A DNA stretch of 64,000 nt from Caulobacter sp. UNC279MFTsu5.1 (GTDB lineage: Bacteria; Pseudomonadota; Alphaproteobacteria; Caulobacterales; Caulobacteraceae): assembly GCF_900114015.1 (NCBI RefSeq), contig NZ_FORN01000002.1, positions 124,001 to 188,000 of the forward strand, in the 5' to 3' direction. Positions 52,074 through 60,560 of the stretch are shown in pieces; within the stretch, counting starts at the first letter, position 1; the number at the start of each line of letters is the position of its first letter. A program made the translations under genes and the position numbers. The notes beneath the pieces are model-generated. The model had not been told where the DNA came from. It made no database searches and was given only the letters and a program-made list of their open reading frames with translations.

Positions 52074-54281
52074 ATGACGCTGCACTCCCATCTGCGCATA
52101 CCCCTGCTCGACACCGAAGAGATGCCGATTACGGGCTACTTCGACCGGCTGTCGGTTCGGCCCGGCGAGCGCTTGCAGGCTCACGTCAGCGTCGCCGACG
52201 GCGCGGCCTACAAGGCCCGTCTGGTGCGGGTCATCAGCGGCGATCCCAATCCCGCGGGCCCAGGCATGGTGTTCGAGGATCTATCGGACCGTTTCGCCAT
52301 CGAGGCGGCGGGCGGGCGCCAGCCCTTGGCGGTTGGCTCGTTCGCCGATGTCGCCGAAGGACCGGATCTTAGCAGCTGCGGTGCGGTGACCTGGACGGCG
52401 CTGATCTGGTTTGCGACGCCGCCGCGCCACGGCGCGGTGATCTCGCAAGGCGATGCGGCGGCCCACGTGACGCTGGCGGTCACGCCGAGCGGCCTGCAAG
52501 CCCTTCTTGCCGATGCGGGCGAGACGCAAGTTCGCGACCTGCCTACCGCGATGCAGGCGGGCGTCTGGCATCGGGTGTGGCTCAGCGTCGATGCGCGTGA
52601 GGGCCAGGTGGTGCTGGGCTGTCAGCCCGTGGGCGGCCTTGTGACGGCGCAAGCCTTCGATGCGCCCGGCCTGCGCACGCCGTCGGACGGGCGCCTGACG
52701 ATCGCGGCGGACGCGGTGTCGCAAGCTGGGACGTGCTTTACCGGCAAGATCGAGGCGCCGGCCGTCCTGGACGGCGCCTATCGCGACGCCGCCGGCCTTG
52801 ATGGTGCGACGGGCCTGATCGCCGGTTGGGATTTTTCTCAGAATATCGACACCCAGAGCGTGGCGGCGGTGGGGCCCAAGGGGCGGGACGGCGTCCTGCG
52901 GCGTTGGCCCGTCAGGGGGGTGAAGGGCGCCTCTTGGACGGGCGAGGAGCAAAGCTGGCGCCATGCCCCGCGCGAGTACGCCGCTATCCATTTTCATGAA
53001 GACGACTTTGGGTCTTGCGACTGGCGGCCCTCGTTCGCCTTCACGGCGCCGGACGATCTCAAAAGCGGCGCCTACGCGCTCCACCTGACCACGGCGGCGG
53101 GCGAGGACTGGCTGCCCTTCTACGTCCTGCCACCCCGCGCCGGCCCGCGCCAGAAGGTTTGCTTCCTGGCGCCGACCTACACCTATCAGGCCTACGGCAA
53201 CTGCTATTTCGCCAATCGTCTGGAGCGAACTCAAGCGCGCGGGGCGGCGTGGGGCGCATCGGCCTATTGCGCCGTCAAGTACGGTTCCTACGGCCGGTCC
53301 ACCTATAACTGGCATGCCGACGGCAGCGGGGTCAGCCTCAGCTCGCGTCTGCGGCCGCTTTTGACCATGCGCCCGGGCTTCATCTTCGAGGAGGACCCTA
53401 GGGGCTCTGGCCTGCGGCACTATCCGGCCGACACCCATCTGCTGGCCTGGTTGGAAGACAAGCAGATTCCGTTCGACGTCGTCACCGACGAAGATCTCGA
53501 CGACGAGGGTGCGGGCCTGATCGACGACTACGACCTGGTCCTGACCGGCAGCCACCCGGAATATCACACAGCCGGCACCCTCGACGCCCTCGCCACCTTC
53601 GTCGCAAAGGGCGGGAACCTGGCCTATCTGGGCGGAAACGGCTTCTATTGGCGCATCGCGCGCCAGGCTCAGCATCCTGAAATGATCGAAGTGCGCCGGG
53701 CCGAAGGCGGCATCCGAACCTGGGCGGCCGAGCCGGGCGAATATTATCACCAACTGGATGGACGCCTCGGCGGCATCTGGCGGCGTAACGGCCGCACGCC
53801 GCAGGCGCTGGTGGGGATCGGCTTTTCGGCTCAGGGGCCCTTTGAGAGCACCTACTACCGTATCGCTCCAGATGCGCGCTCGGGGCCGGGCGGCTGGATT
53901 CTCGACGGCGTGGATCAGGACATCTTTGGCGACTACGGCCTTTCGGGCGGCGGCGCGGCGGGGTTTGAGCTTGACCGCGCTGATCCCGCGCTCGGCGCCC
54001 CAGGCGCGGTCCATATCCTGGCCAGTTCGGAAGACCCTCCCAAAAGCTTCGGCGTCGTCCACGAAGAGATGCTGACGGAGTCTCTGACCATGACCGGAGA
54101 GAGCCCCGAGCGTCTGGTCCGCGCCGACATGGTCTATGTCGAGACGCCCGCTGGCGGGCGCATTTTCTCGACCGGATCAATCACCTTCTGCGGAAGCCTT
54201 TGGAACGGGGAGGGCTTTCAGGGGCCCGTGTCCCGCATCCTCGAGAATGTGGTGCGCGGCTTCCTCGATGCGGGCGCCTGA
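52074..54281 (+). CDS. N,N-dimethylformamidase large-subunit-like amidohydrolase
   Basis: A 735-residue protein close in size to the N,N-dimethylformamidase beta (large) subunit (about 760). It has a LamG-like sandwich at about 105-255 and a C-terminal catalytic domain with APTYTYQAYGN, SYGRSTYNWH and TGSHPEYHT. The last contains His494 and Glu496, matching the region that binds the mononuclear iron with tyrosines. A family member would hydrolyse an N-substituted amide. No gene for the small subunit lies next to it, so the substrate may differ. It is downstream of an MFS gene under operator B4. Confidence 0.82.
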   Translation: MTLHSHLRIPLLDTEEMPITGYFDRLSVRPGERLQAHVSVADGAAYKARLVRVISGDPNPAGPGMVFEDLSDRFAIEAAGGRQPLAVGSFADVAEGPDLSSCGAVTWTALIWFATPPRHGAVISQGDAAAHVTLAVTPSGLQALLADAGETQVRDLPTAMQAGVWHRVWLSVDAREGQVVLGCQPVGGLVTAQAFDAPGLRTPSDGRLTIAADAVSQAGTCFTGKIEAPAVLDGAYRDAAGLDGATGLIAGWDFSQNIDTQSVAAVGPKGRDGVLRRWPVRGVKGASWTGEEQSWRHAPREYAAIHFHEDDFGSCDWRPSFAFTAPDDLKSGAYALHLTTAAGEDWLPFYVLPPRAGPRQKVCFLAPTYTYQAYGNCYFANRLERTQARGAAWGASAYCAVKYGSYGRSTYNWHADGSGVSLSSRLRPLLTMRPGFIFEEDPRGSGLRHYPADTHLLAWLEDKQIPFDVVTDEDLDDEGAGLIDDYDLVLTGSHPEYHTAGTLDALATFVAKGGNLAYLGGNGFYWRIARQAQHPEMIEVRRAEGGIRTWAAEPGEYYHQLDGRLGGIWRRNGRTPQALVGIGFSAQGPFESTYYRIAPDARSGPGGWILDGVDQDIFGDYGLSGGGAAGFELDRADPALGAPGAVHILASSEDPPKSFGVVHEEMLTESLTMTGESPERLVRADMVYVETPAGGRIFSTGSITFCGSLWNGEGFQGPVSRILENVVRGFLDAGA

Positions 54282-54283
54282 TT

Positions 54284-54301
54284 GTATAGCAAAAGCTATC
54301 T
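54284..54301. promoter_or_regulatory. Operator B5
   Basis: GTATAG-CAAAAG-CTATCT, directly after the stop of the DMFase-like gene. Confidence 0.6.
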
Positions 54302-54469
54302 GACATATTCATCAGTTTACGCATCGCGAGGTTTTCGAAGGGGCCGAATGATCCCTGGCTTGGGCCTCATTGCATATGAGGCCATGGTTGTGGGCGCAAA
54401 TTGCAATGTCCTGGCGACCCAATCCTGGAGTTCGGTATTTCGCGCTACCATGGGTATGCATTGCAATGG

Positions 54470-54487
54470 ATATAGTTTTCGCTAGCT
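54470..54487. promoter_or_regulatory. Operator B6 before TonB receptor 3
   Basis: ATATAG-TTTTCG-CTAGCT, 41 bp before the ATG. The right arm is partly degenerate. Confidence 0.5.
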
Positions 54488-54527
54488 TCATGGCTAGAGG
54501 AAACGCAAACCAAAAAGGGGATATCCG

Positions 54528-56798
54528 ATGATCTACAAGCGCTGGTGCATGGCATCCGTCTGCGGGGTGGCCCTTATCGCGGCCGGCGGCGGGGCGTTCG
54601 CCCAAACCGCGGCGCCTCAGGATACGGGCTCGACGGTCGCCGAGGTGGTCGTGACGGCCAACAAGCGGTCCGAGAACCTCATGGACGTTCCGGTCGCGGT
54701 CACGGCCTTCACCTCGCAGGCCATCGCCGACAAGCGGCTGGCGGTTCTGTCGGACCTCAACAACACCGCGCCGAACGTGCGCATTTCGGGTGGCGACGCG
54801 GCCGCCAATCCCAAGATGTTCATTCGCGGGGTGGGCTTGAGCGACTTCAACCCCACGACCGCCAGCGCGGTGGGCGTCTATGTCGACGGGGTCTATATCG
54901 GATCGCCGTTCGCCACCCTGAGCTCCTTCTTCGATCTGGGTCAGATCGAGGTTCTCCGCGGGCCGCAGGGCACCCTCTATGGCAAGAACACGACGGGCGG
55001 CGCGATCAGCATCACGAGCAATCGCCCCACCTGGCGACCCAGCGCCGAAGGCTCGGTGGAATATGGCCGCTTCAACGCCGTGACGGCCAATGGCGCGGTC
55101 AGCGGACCTTTGATCGAGGACAAGCTGGCCTTCCGGCTGGCCGGGCAATACCTGCGCGACGACGGCGCGACCATTAACACGGTCACCGGCGACCGAGTGA
55201 ACAACGCCAACCGCGGCGCGATCCGAGGCTCGCTGTTGTTCACGCCAACGGACAACGACGAGGCGTTGCTTTCGGTGACGCGATACAGCAACCGCGGCGG
55301 CGCCCGGCAGGCCAAGCAGCGCCCTTTGTTCCCGGCCACGGCAGAGGCCACCGGCGCTGATGGCCTGTGCAAGCCAGGGTACTATTATAGCGGAGCCTGC
55401 ACCGACATCAGCGGCTATGCCGATCCCAGCGCCGACCCCTACCGGGTCGCGGCCGATGTCCAGGGCAAGGACCGTGTCGACTACTATTCGACCTCGCTCA
55501 ACTATACCCACCATTTTGGCGACATCGAACTGGTGTCGGTTTCGGCGTTCCAGAATGTCCGGCGCAATATCGACGAGAACAGCGACACCAGCCCCGCCAA
55601 TATCCTTCACAACCACTTCATCGCCTACCAGAAGGAGTGGTCCCAGGAGCTGCGGCTGCAAGCGGACGTGGGCAAGTTGAAGTGGGTGCTGGGCGCCTAC
55701 TACATGCGTGACGAGTTGAAGAACAACAGCACCTTCGACGTTCTGCGTGACTTCCGGCCGCTCTTCACCTCGCCGAGCAATCCGACCGGCGTCAGTGTCG
55801 ACAACAGCGTCGTCTTCCTGCGCTACAACTATACCCAGAACACAGACACCTACGCGCTCTTTGGCCAGGCCGACTACAGCTTGACCGACAAGCTCACGGC
55901 GACGGTCGGCCTGCGGTACTCGGCCGACAAGAAGACCTTCGACTATCACGAGACGGCTGAAGAATCCTTCGACCTTGTGCCAAGCTATGCCCAGAGCAAG
56001 ACCTTCAGCGCCTTCTCCGGGCGCCTGGGCCTGCGCTATGAGCTGACCGACGCGTCCAACATCTACGCCACCTACAACCGCGGTTTCAAAAGCGGCGGCT
56101 TCTTCGGCGGCCAAGCCGATCGTGACAGCTATAAGGAGCAGCTGGCTCCCTATGGTAATGAAACCGTCGACGCCTATGAGATCGGCGCCAAGAGCAGCCT
56201 GTTCGACCGCCGCCTGCGTCTGAGCCTGTCGGCGTTCTACTACGACTATAAGGACCTGCAGGCCTTCGCCTTCGTGGTGCGCGACGCCCGGACCGTGCAG
56301 ATCCTCGACAACGCCGGTTCGGCCGAGGTCTATGGCGGCGAAGCCGAAATCACCGCCGTTCCGGTTCGCAACCTGACCATCACCGGCGGGCTGGCGCTAC
56401 TGCACGCCAAGTACAAGGACTACAAGTCCGAGGGCGGCGACTATTCGGGCAATCAGATGCCCGAGGCGCCGAAGTTCAACGCCAGCCTTTCGGCCAAATA
56501 CAAGATCGAACTGGCCTCCGGCGCTTCGATCGAGCCTTTGCTCGATGCTTCTTACCGGACCAAGATCTTCTTTGATCCGAGCCAGACCGATCGACTGTCC
56601 TCCCCGGCGGTCTTCCAGCTCAACGGGCAGTTGGCCTGGCGCTCGCCGGACGAACATTTCGAAGCCGGCCTATGGGCCAAGAACCTGACCGATAAGGCGG
56701 TTCTGGTCGAAATCTCGCCGATCGCGGGCCTTGGCTACGACATGCTGAGCTATGCGCCGCCCCGGACCTTCGGCGTGTTCTTCCGCTACCACTACTGA
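54528..56798 (+). CDS. TonB-dependent outer-membrane receptor 3
   Basis: A 756-residue receptor: signal peptide ending GGGAFAQT, TonB-box-like VAEVVVTANKRSE, plug with PVAVTAFTSQAIADKRL and VLRGPQGTLYGKNTTGGAI, and a beta-barrel ending FGVFFRYHY with the terminal aromatic residue. It probably imports the parent compound of the region 3 pathway. AAAGGGGATA precedes the ATG. Two B operators lie upstream and a strong terminator downstream, so it forms its own transcript. Confidence 0.94.
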   Translation: MIYKRWCMASVCGVALIAAGGGAFAQTAAPQDTGSTVAEVVVTANKRSENLMDVPVAVTAFTSQAIADKRLAVLSDLNNTAPNVRISGGDAAANPKMFIRGVGLSDFNPTTASAVGVYVDGVYIGSPFATLSSFFDLGQIEVLRGPQGTLYGKNTTGGAISITSNRPTWRPSAEGSVEYGRFNAVTANGAVSGPLIEDKLAFRLAGQYLRDDGATINTVTGDRVNNANRGAIRGSLLFTPTDNDEALLSVTRYSNRGGARQAKQRPLFPATAEATGADGLCKPGYYYSGACTDISGYADPSADPYRVAADVQGKDRVDYYSTSLNYTHHFGDIELVSVSAFQNVRRNIDENSDTSPANILHNHFIAYQKEWSQELRLQADVGKLKWVLGAYYMRDELKNNSTFDVLRDFRPLFTSPSNPTGVSVDNSVVFLRYNYTQNTDTYALFGQADYSLTDKLTATVGLRYSADKKTFDYHETAEESFDLVPSYAQSKTFSAFSGRLGLRYELTDASNIYATYNRGFKSGGFFGGQADRDSYKEQLAPYGNETVDAYEIGAKSSLFDRRLRLSLSAFYYDYKDLQAFAFVVRDARTVQILDNAGSAEVYGGEAEITAVPVRNLTITGGLALLHAKYKDYKSEGGDYSGNQMPEAPKFNASLSAKYKIELASGASIEPLLDASYRTKIFFDPSQTDRLSSPAVFQLNGQLAWRSPDEHFEAGLWAKNLTDKAVLVEISPIAGLGYDMLSYAPPRTFGVFFRYHY

Positions 56799-56840
56799 TC
56801 AAGCGCTCCGCGCCCCCTTGCCATTAAAGGGGCGTCACCT

Positions 56841-56876
56841 GCCGATCCCGCCACCAGCGGGATCGGCCTTTTTTTT
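56841..56876 (+). terminator. Intrinsic terminator after TonB receptor 3
   Basis: Perfect 11-bp stem GCCGATCCCGC/GCGGGATCGGC with loop CACCA, then C and eight T. Confidence 0.93.
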
Positions 56877-56885
56877 GGCGCCGCG

Positions 56886-56925
56886 GCAAATAAGAAGGCC
56901 GCGCCGGATGGGGTCCGGCGCGGCC
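56886..56925 (-). terminator. Terminator of the class II aldolase gene
   Basis: Perfect 12-bp stem GGCCGCGCCGGA/TCCGGCGCGGCC with loop TGGGG; on the minus strand it is followed by TTCTTATTTG. It faces the previous terminator. Confidence 0.8.
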
Positions 56926-56966
56926 TCTAACCAAGCGGTTGCGGATAGGGGGCAGACGCCGCCCGG

Positions 56967-57734
56967 TTAGCTCTTGTAGCTGGGGTCCAGGCGATCAAGC
57001 TTGCGCAGCAGCGCCGGCCAGGCCAGGCGATCGGAGACCACGGACATGCCAGGTCCGGTGGACTGGTCGCGAACCTTCTCGGCCACGCCGGCGGGCGGGG
57101 CGTGAAGATGGGCTCGGCCAGCCGCCAGCATCATCACCTGGGCTTCGCAGGCGCGCTCTAGGAAGTACATGCGCAGATAGGCCTGGGCGATGGTGGGGCC
57201 GGTGGTCAGGGTGCCATGGTTACGCAGCAGCATCACCGACTTGTCGCCCAGATCGGCCACGAGCCGCTCGCGCTCGTCCAGGTCCGTCGCCACGCCCTCA
57301 TACTCATGGAAGGCGATGTCGTGGCCGGCGATCATCGCCGTCTGGGTGTGGGGCAGCAGGCCTTCACTCATGGCCGAAACGGCCTGGCCGTGCGGAGTAT
57401 GCAGGTGCAGCACCGCATTGGCGTCGTCGCGCGCCATGTGGATGGCCGAATGTATGGTGAAACCGGCGGCGTTCACCGGGGCGTTGGTGGCTTGCACCGG
57501 GTTTCCGTCGAGATCGATCTTCACCAGGCTCGAAGCGGTGATCTCCTCGAACATCCGGTCGTACGGATTGATCAGGAAGTGATGATCGCCGCCGGGAACC
57601 TTAGCGGAGAGGTGGGTGAAGATCAGATCGTCCCATCCGTTGAGGGCCACGAGCCGATAGGCCGCCGCGAGGTCGACGCGGACGCTCCATTCCTCCGGCG
57701 TCATGTCGGCCGGAGTATTTGACGAGACAGACAT
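56967..57734 (-). CDS. Class II aldolase/adducin-family protein
   Basis: A 255-residue protein with LIFTHLSAKVPGGDHHFLIN, the zinc-binding His pair in AVLHLHTPHGQAVSA, and LLRNHGTLTTGPTIAQA. The family includes fuculose-phosphate aldolase and many catabolic aldolases or decarboxylases without assigned substrates. The ATG at 57734 has GGAG upstream; an upstream extension is rejected. It lies 52 bp after the SDR gene in one operon. Confidence 0.88.
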   Translation of the reverse strand: MSVSSNTPADMTPEEWSVRVDLAAAYRLVALNGWDDLIFTHLSAKVPGGDHHFLINPYDRMFEEITASSLVKIDLDGNPVQATNAPVNAAGFTIHSAIHMARDDANAVLHLHTPHGQAVSAMSEGLLPHTQTAMIAGHDIAFHEYEGVATDLDERERLVADLGDKSVMLLRNHGTLTTGPTIAQAYLRMYFLERACEAQVMMLAAGRAHLHAPPAGVAEKVRDQSTGPGMSVVSDRLAWPALLRKLDRLDPSYKS

Positions 57735-57786
57735 GGGTAGCTCCCTAAACGAGACCGCACTTACCGGCGATTTTGAATGGACCGGG

Positions 57787-58665
57787 TCAGGCCGCCGAGG
57801 CCTGCCACTTTGCCAGCCCATCCTTGCCCATGGCCTCGAGCTGATCGGCGTAGGCGCGCAGCTTCTTGGGATCGACCCCCAAGGCCTTGACCCTTCCGGA
57901 GCCAGCCTGCGGCATGCACACCTCGATCGCCTTGCGCTTGATGGCCTTGACGACGGTGTCGGCGACCGTATCGGCCGAAACGCTCGGCGCCACGAAGCAC
58001 ATGACAGCGTCAGGATCGGCCGCTTCCAGCTCGAGCATCGGCGTCTCGGTGGCGGTCGGATGGACGATGGTGAAGTCGATGCCGCTGTGGCGCTCCTCGA
58101 TGGCCATGCCGTGGTGGAAGGCGCGCAGGGCGTGCTTTGAGGCCCCGTAGATGGCCACCCCGGGGAAGGGCATGAAGGAGGTCATGCTGCAGACCGTGAC
58201 CAGGTGACCCGCGCCCTGTTTCTGAAAGCGCTTGAAAGCCCCAACCATGCCGGTCACCGGCCCCATCACGTTGGTGTCCATGGTCAGCTGGTGATCGGCG
58301 ATGGCCACGTTCTTGGCCAGGCCCGTGCGGACGAGGCCGGCGTTGTTGATCAGGACATCGAAGCTGCCGAAACGCGCGATGGTCGCATCGAACGCCCGCT
58401 CCCAAGCCGCCGGATCGCGAATGTCGAGCGCGACGGCGCTGGCCCGCTCACCCAGGGTCTGGGCCAGGGCGGTCGCGCCCTCAGCGTTGATGTCGGCCAG
58501 CATCACGTTCTGGCGCGCGTGGGCGAGCTTCGTGGCGATCGCCGCGCCGATACCGCTGGCCGCGCCGGTGATGAGGTAGGTCCTCGGCTTTGTCATGTTC
58601 TGATTGCTCAATCCGCGGCTGGCCGCGCCGACGACGGCGGGCATTGGGGTGACGGCTGCGGCCAT
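57787..58665 (-). CDS. SDR-family dehydrogenase/reductase
   Basis: A 292-residue classical SDR: YLITGAASGIGAAIATKLAH, LINNAGLVRTGLA, Ser in TVCSMTSFMPFPGV, and the active-site YGASKHALRAF. A C-terminal extension (about 240-292) follows the fold. It would oxidise or reduce a hydroxyl/keto group with NAD(P). The ATG at 58665 is used; an internal ATG at 58596 would begin just before the fold. Operator B7 lies 30 bp upstream. Confidence 0.88.
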   Translation of the reverse strand: MAAAVTPMPAVVGAASRGLSNQNMTKPRTYLITGAASGIGAAIATKLAHARQNVMLADINAEGATALAQTLGERASAVALDIRDPAAWERAFDATIARFGSFDVLINNAGLVRTGLAKNVAIADHQLTMDTNVMGPVTGMVGAFKRFQKQGAGHLVTVCSMTSFMPFPGVAIYGASKHALRAFHHGMAIEERHSGIDFTIVHPTATETPMLELEAADPDAVMCFVAPSVSADTVADTVVKAIKRKAIEVCMPQAGSGRVKALGVDPKKLRAYADQLEAMGKDGLAKWQASAA

Positions 58666-58694
58666 GTCTGCACCTGGCGTCGCCTTGCTATTTA

Positions 58695-58712
58695 ATATAG
58701 TAAAAGCTAGAT
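58695..58712. promoter_or_regulatory. Operator B7 before the SDR operon
   Basis: ATATAG-TAAAAG-CTAGAT, one mismatch in the right arm. Confidence 0.6.
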
Positions 58713-58797
58713 CGTGTGGCTGTCAATCGAACTCGGGCCGAGCCTGAACGCTTCGAGCATAAGCGCTCGATCGCGGTCAGGGCTTTGGATTGGCGGT

Positions 58798-58815
58798 TGA
58801 TAGTAAAAACTAAAT
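58798..58815. promoter_or_regulatory. Operator B8 before the aldehyde dehydrogenase
   Basis: TGATAG-TAAAAA-CTAAAT, the most degenerate copy, 54 bp before the ATG. B7 and B8 are about 100 bp apart in a divergent promoter region. Confidence 0.45.
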
Positions 58816-58868
58816 CGCGGACCGCCGCTGTGGCGCCGATGCGCGATGCGGAACGCCAAGGAGCAGGA

Positions 58869-60290
58869 ATGCGCCAGTATCTGAAGTTCTATATAGACGG
58901 TCAGTGGGTCGAGCCGGCGACGCTTTCGCTTGGCGACGTCATCAACCCAGCGACAGAAGCGGTCTGCGGCCAAATCGCCCTGGGCTCGGCCGCCGATGTC
59001 GAGCGCGCGGTTGCGGCCGCGACGCGAGCCTTTTCCACCTGGTCGCAGACGAGCCGCGCAGAGCGATTGGAATGCCTGCAGCGCGTCATTCAGATCTATA
59101 TGTCGCGCGCGGGCGATCTGGCCGAGGCTGTCACCGAAGAGATGGGGGCTCCCATTGGCCTGGCTCAGGCTGCGCACGTTCCGGTCGGCATGGCTCACCT
59201 GGGCATCGCGGCCGAAGTCCTCAAGGGTTTTGCCTTTGAGGAGACGCGCGGCGCGACGCGTATCGTTCGCGAGCCTATCGGCGTGTGTGGGATGATCACG
59301 CCCTGGAACTGGCCGCTGAACCAGATGCTTTGCAAGGTGGCGCCGGCCTTGGCGACGGGCTGCACCATGGTGCTAAAGCCCTCGGAGATCGCGCCGTTCA
59401 GCGGCCAGATTCTCGCCGAGATCCTTGACGCCGCCGGGCTTCCCCCAGGGGTCTTCAATCTCGTTCAGGGCGATGGTCCAGGCGTTGGCGCAGCGCTCGC
59501 GAGCCACCCCGACATCGCCATGATCACCTTCACCGGTTCGACGCGCGCGGGTGTCGAAGTGGCCAAGTCCGCCGCGCCGACCGTCAAGCGGGTGGCCCAG
59601 GAGCTCGGCGGCAAGAGCCCCCACATCATTCTGGACGATGAAGCCCTTCCGCTCGCCGTCGCGGCGGGGGTCCGTGGGGTCATGATCAATTCGGGCCAGT
59701 CGTGCAACGCTCCAACACGCATGCTCGTGCCGCGCGCTCGGATCGGCGAGGCGACAGAGGCGGCCAAGGCTGCCGCTAGCGCCATCGTGGTGGGCGACCC
59801 TCTCAGCGGCGCCGACATGGGGCCGGTTGCGTCGCAGGCGCAGTGGGACAAGATCCAGTCGATGATCGAGGTCGCCTTGGTCGACGGGGAAAGGTTGGTG
59901 GCCGGAGGCCTTGGCCGGCCCGAGGGCTTGCCGACCGGCTACTACGTCAAACCGACGGTGTTCGCTGAGGTCGACAACAGCGCGCGGATTGCTCGCGAAG
60001 AGATCTTCGGGCCGGTCCTGGTGATCATCGCCTATGATGATCTGGAGCATGCGGTCGCGATCGCCAATGACACCCCATACGGCCTTGCCGCGAATGTGAG
60101 CGGCGCAGACGTGGCGCTCGCCACCTCGATCGGCGCGCGACTGCGCGCGGGTCAGGTGTCGATCAATGGGGCCAACGACATGGCCGCGCCGTTCGGCGGC
60201 TACAAGGCCAGCGGCAATGGTCGCGAATGGGGCGAGTTTGCGTTCCACGACTTTCTGGAAACCAAGGCCCTGATCGGCGTTCCCGCCTAA
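58869..60290 (+). CDS. NAD(P)-dependent aldehyde dehydrogenase
   Basis: A 473-residue ALDH with all catalytic elements: Asn147 in ITPWNWPLNQ, the general base Glu245 in AQELGGKSPHI, and the nucleophile Cys279 in NSGQSCNAPTR, plus the cofactor motif FTGSTRAGVEV and the late EEIFGPVLVI. It converts an aldehyde, perhaps the product of an aldolase in the pathway, to an acid. GGAGCAGGA precedes the ATG at 58869; the open frame upstream covers operator B8 and is rejected. Confidence 0.94.
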   Translation: MRQYLKFYIDGQWVEPATLSLGDVINPATEAVCGQIALGSAADVERAVAAATRAFSTWSQTSRAERLECLQRVIQIYMSRAGDLAEAVTEEMGAPIGLAQAAHVPVGMAHLGIAAEVLKGFAFEETRGATRIVREPIGVCGMITPWNWPLNQMLCKVAPALATGCTMVLKPSEIAPFSGQILAEILDAAGLPPGVFNLVQGDGPGVGAALASHPDIAMITFTGSTRAGVEVAKSAAPTVKRVAQELGGKSPHIILDDEALPLAVAAGVRGVMINSGQSCNAPTRMLVPRARIGEATEAAKAAASAIVVGDPLSGADMGPVASQAQWDKIQSMIEVALVDGERLVAGGLGRPEGLPTGYYVKPTVFAEVDNSARIAREEIFGPVLVIIAYDDLEHAVAIANDTPYGLAANVSGADVALATSIGARLRAGQVSINGANDMAAPFGGYKASGNGREWGEFAFHDFLETKALIGVPA

Positions 60291-60293
60291 GCA

Positions 60294-60323
60294 AAGGCCG
60301 CCGCCTTCGCCGGCGGCGGCCTT
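60294..60323 (+). terminator. Hairpin after the aldehyde dehydrogenase gene
   Basis: Stem AAGGCCGCCGCC with GGCGGCGGCCTT around a TTCGCC loop, 3 bp after the stop. Very GC-rich with only a short T stretch; a likely terminator. Confidence 0.6.
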
Positions 60324-60482
60324 CGAGTTGCCGGCTAGCCTCCAGGCCTCGGGACCTTGGCGCAGGCCCTTCCTGGAGGTCGTAGATGCCAAGATCACTA
60401 CGTCTACACTGGAGCCTTTCTGGGGCAGATGGAAACCATCTGACCCAGGTAAAAGGGCTCTAGCTTCTTACACTTGGAGTGC

Positions 60483-60510
60483 GTTCGGGCGGCCAAGCCG
60501 CCCGAACTTT
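60483..60510. terminator. Hairpin between the aldehyde dehydrogenase and lactone oxidase genes
   Basis: Perfect 10-bp stem GTTCGGGCGG/CCGCCCGAAC with loop CCAAG, then TTT. It lies between convergent genes and could stop transcripts from either side. The rest of the 270-bp gap holds no gene. Confidence 0.5.
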
Positions 60511-60560
60511 CGCCTGATGCGCTCTGGGCGCCGCGGCGGACGGCGGGCCCGCGCGCCTGT

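Larger units (their letters stand above)
54282..54527. promoter_or_regulatory. AT-rich promoter region of TonB receptor 3
   Basis: An AT-richer gap carrying two B operators and two ATTGCAAT palindromes (near 54400 and 54461). No gene is supported; the short open frame across it has no ribosome binding site. Confidence 0.5.

Noticed and set aside
54282..54485. 67-codon frame in the TonB receptor 3 promoter
   Set aside because: No ribosome binding site; it spans operators B5 and B6 and resembles nothing.
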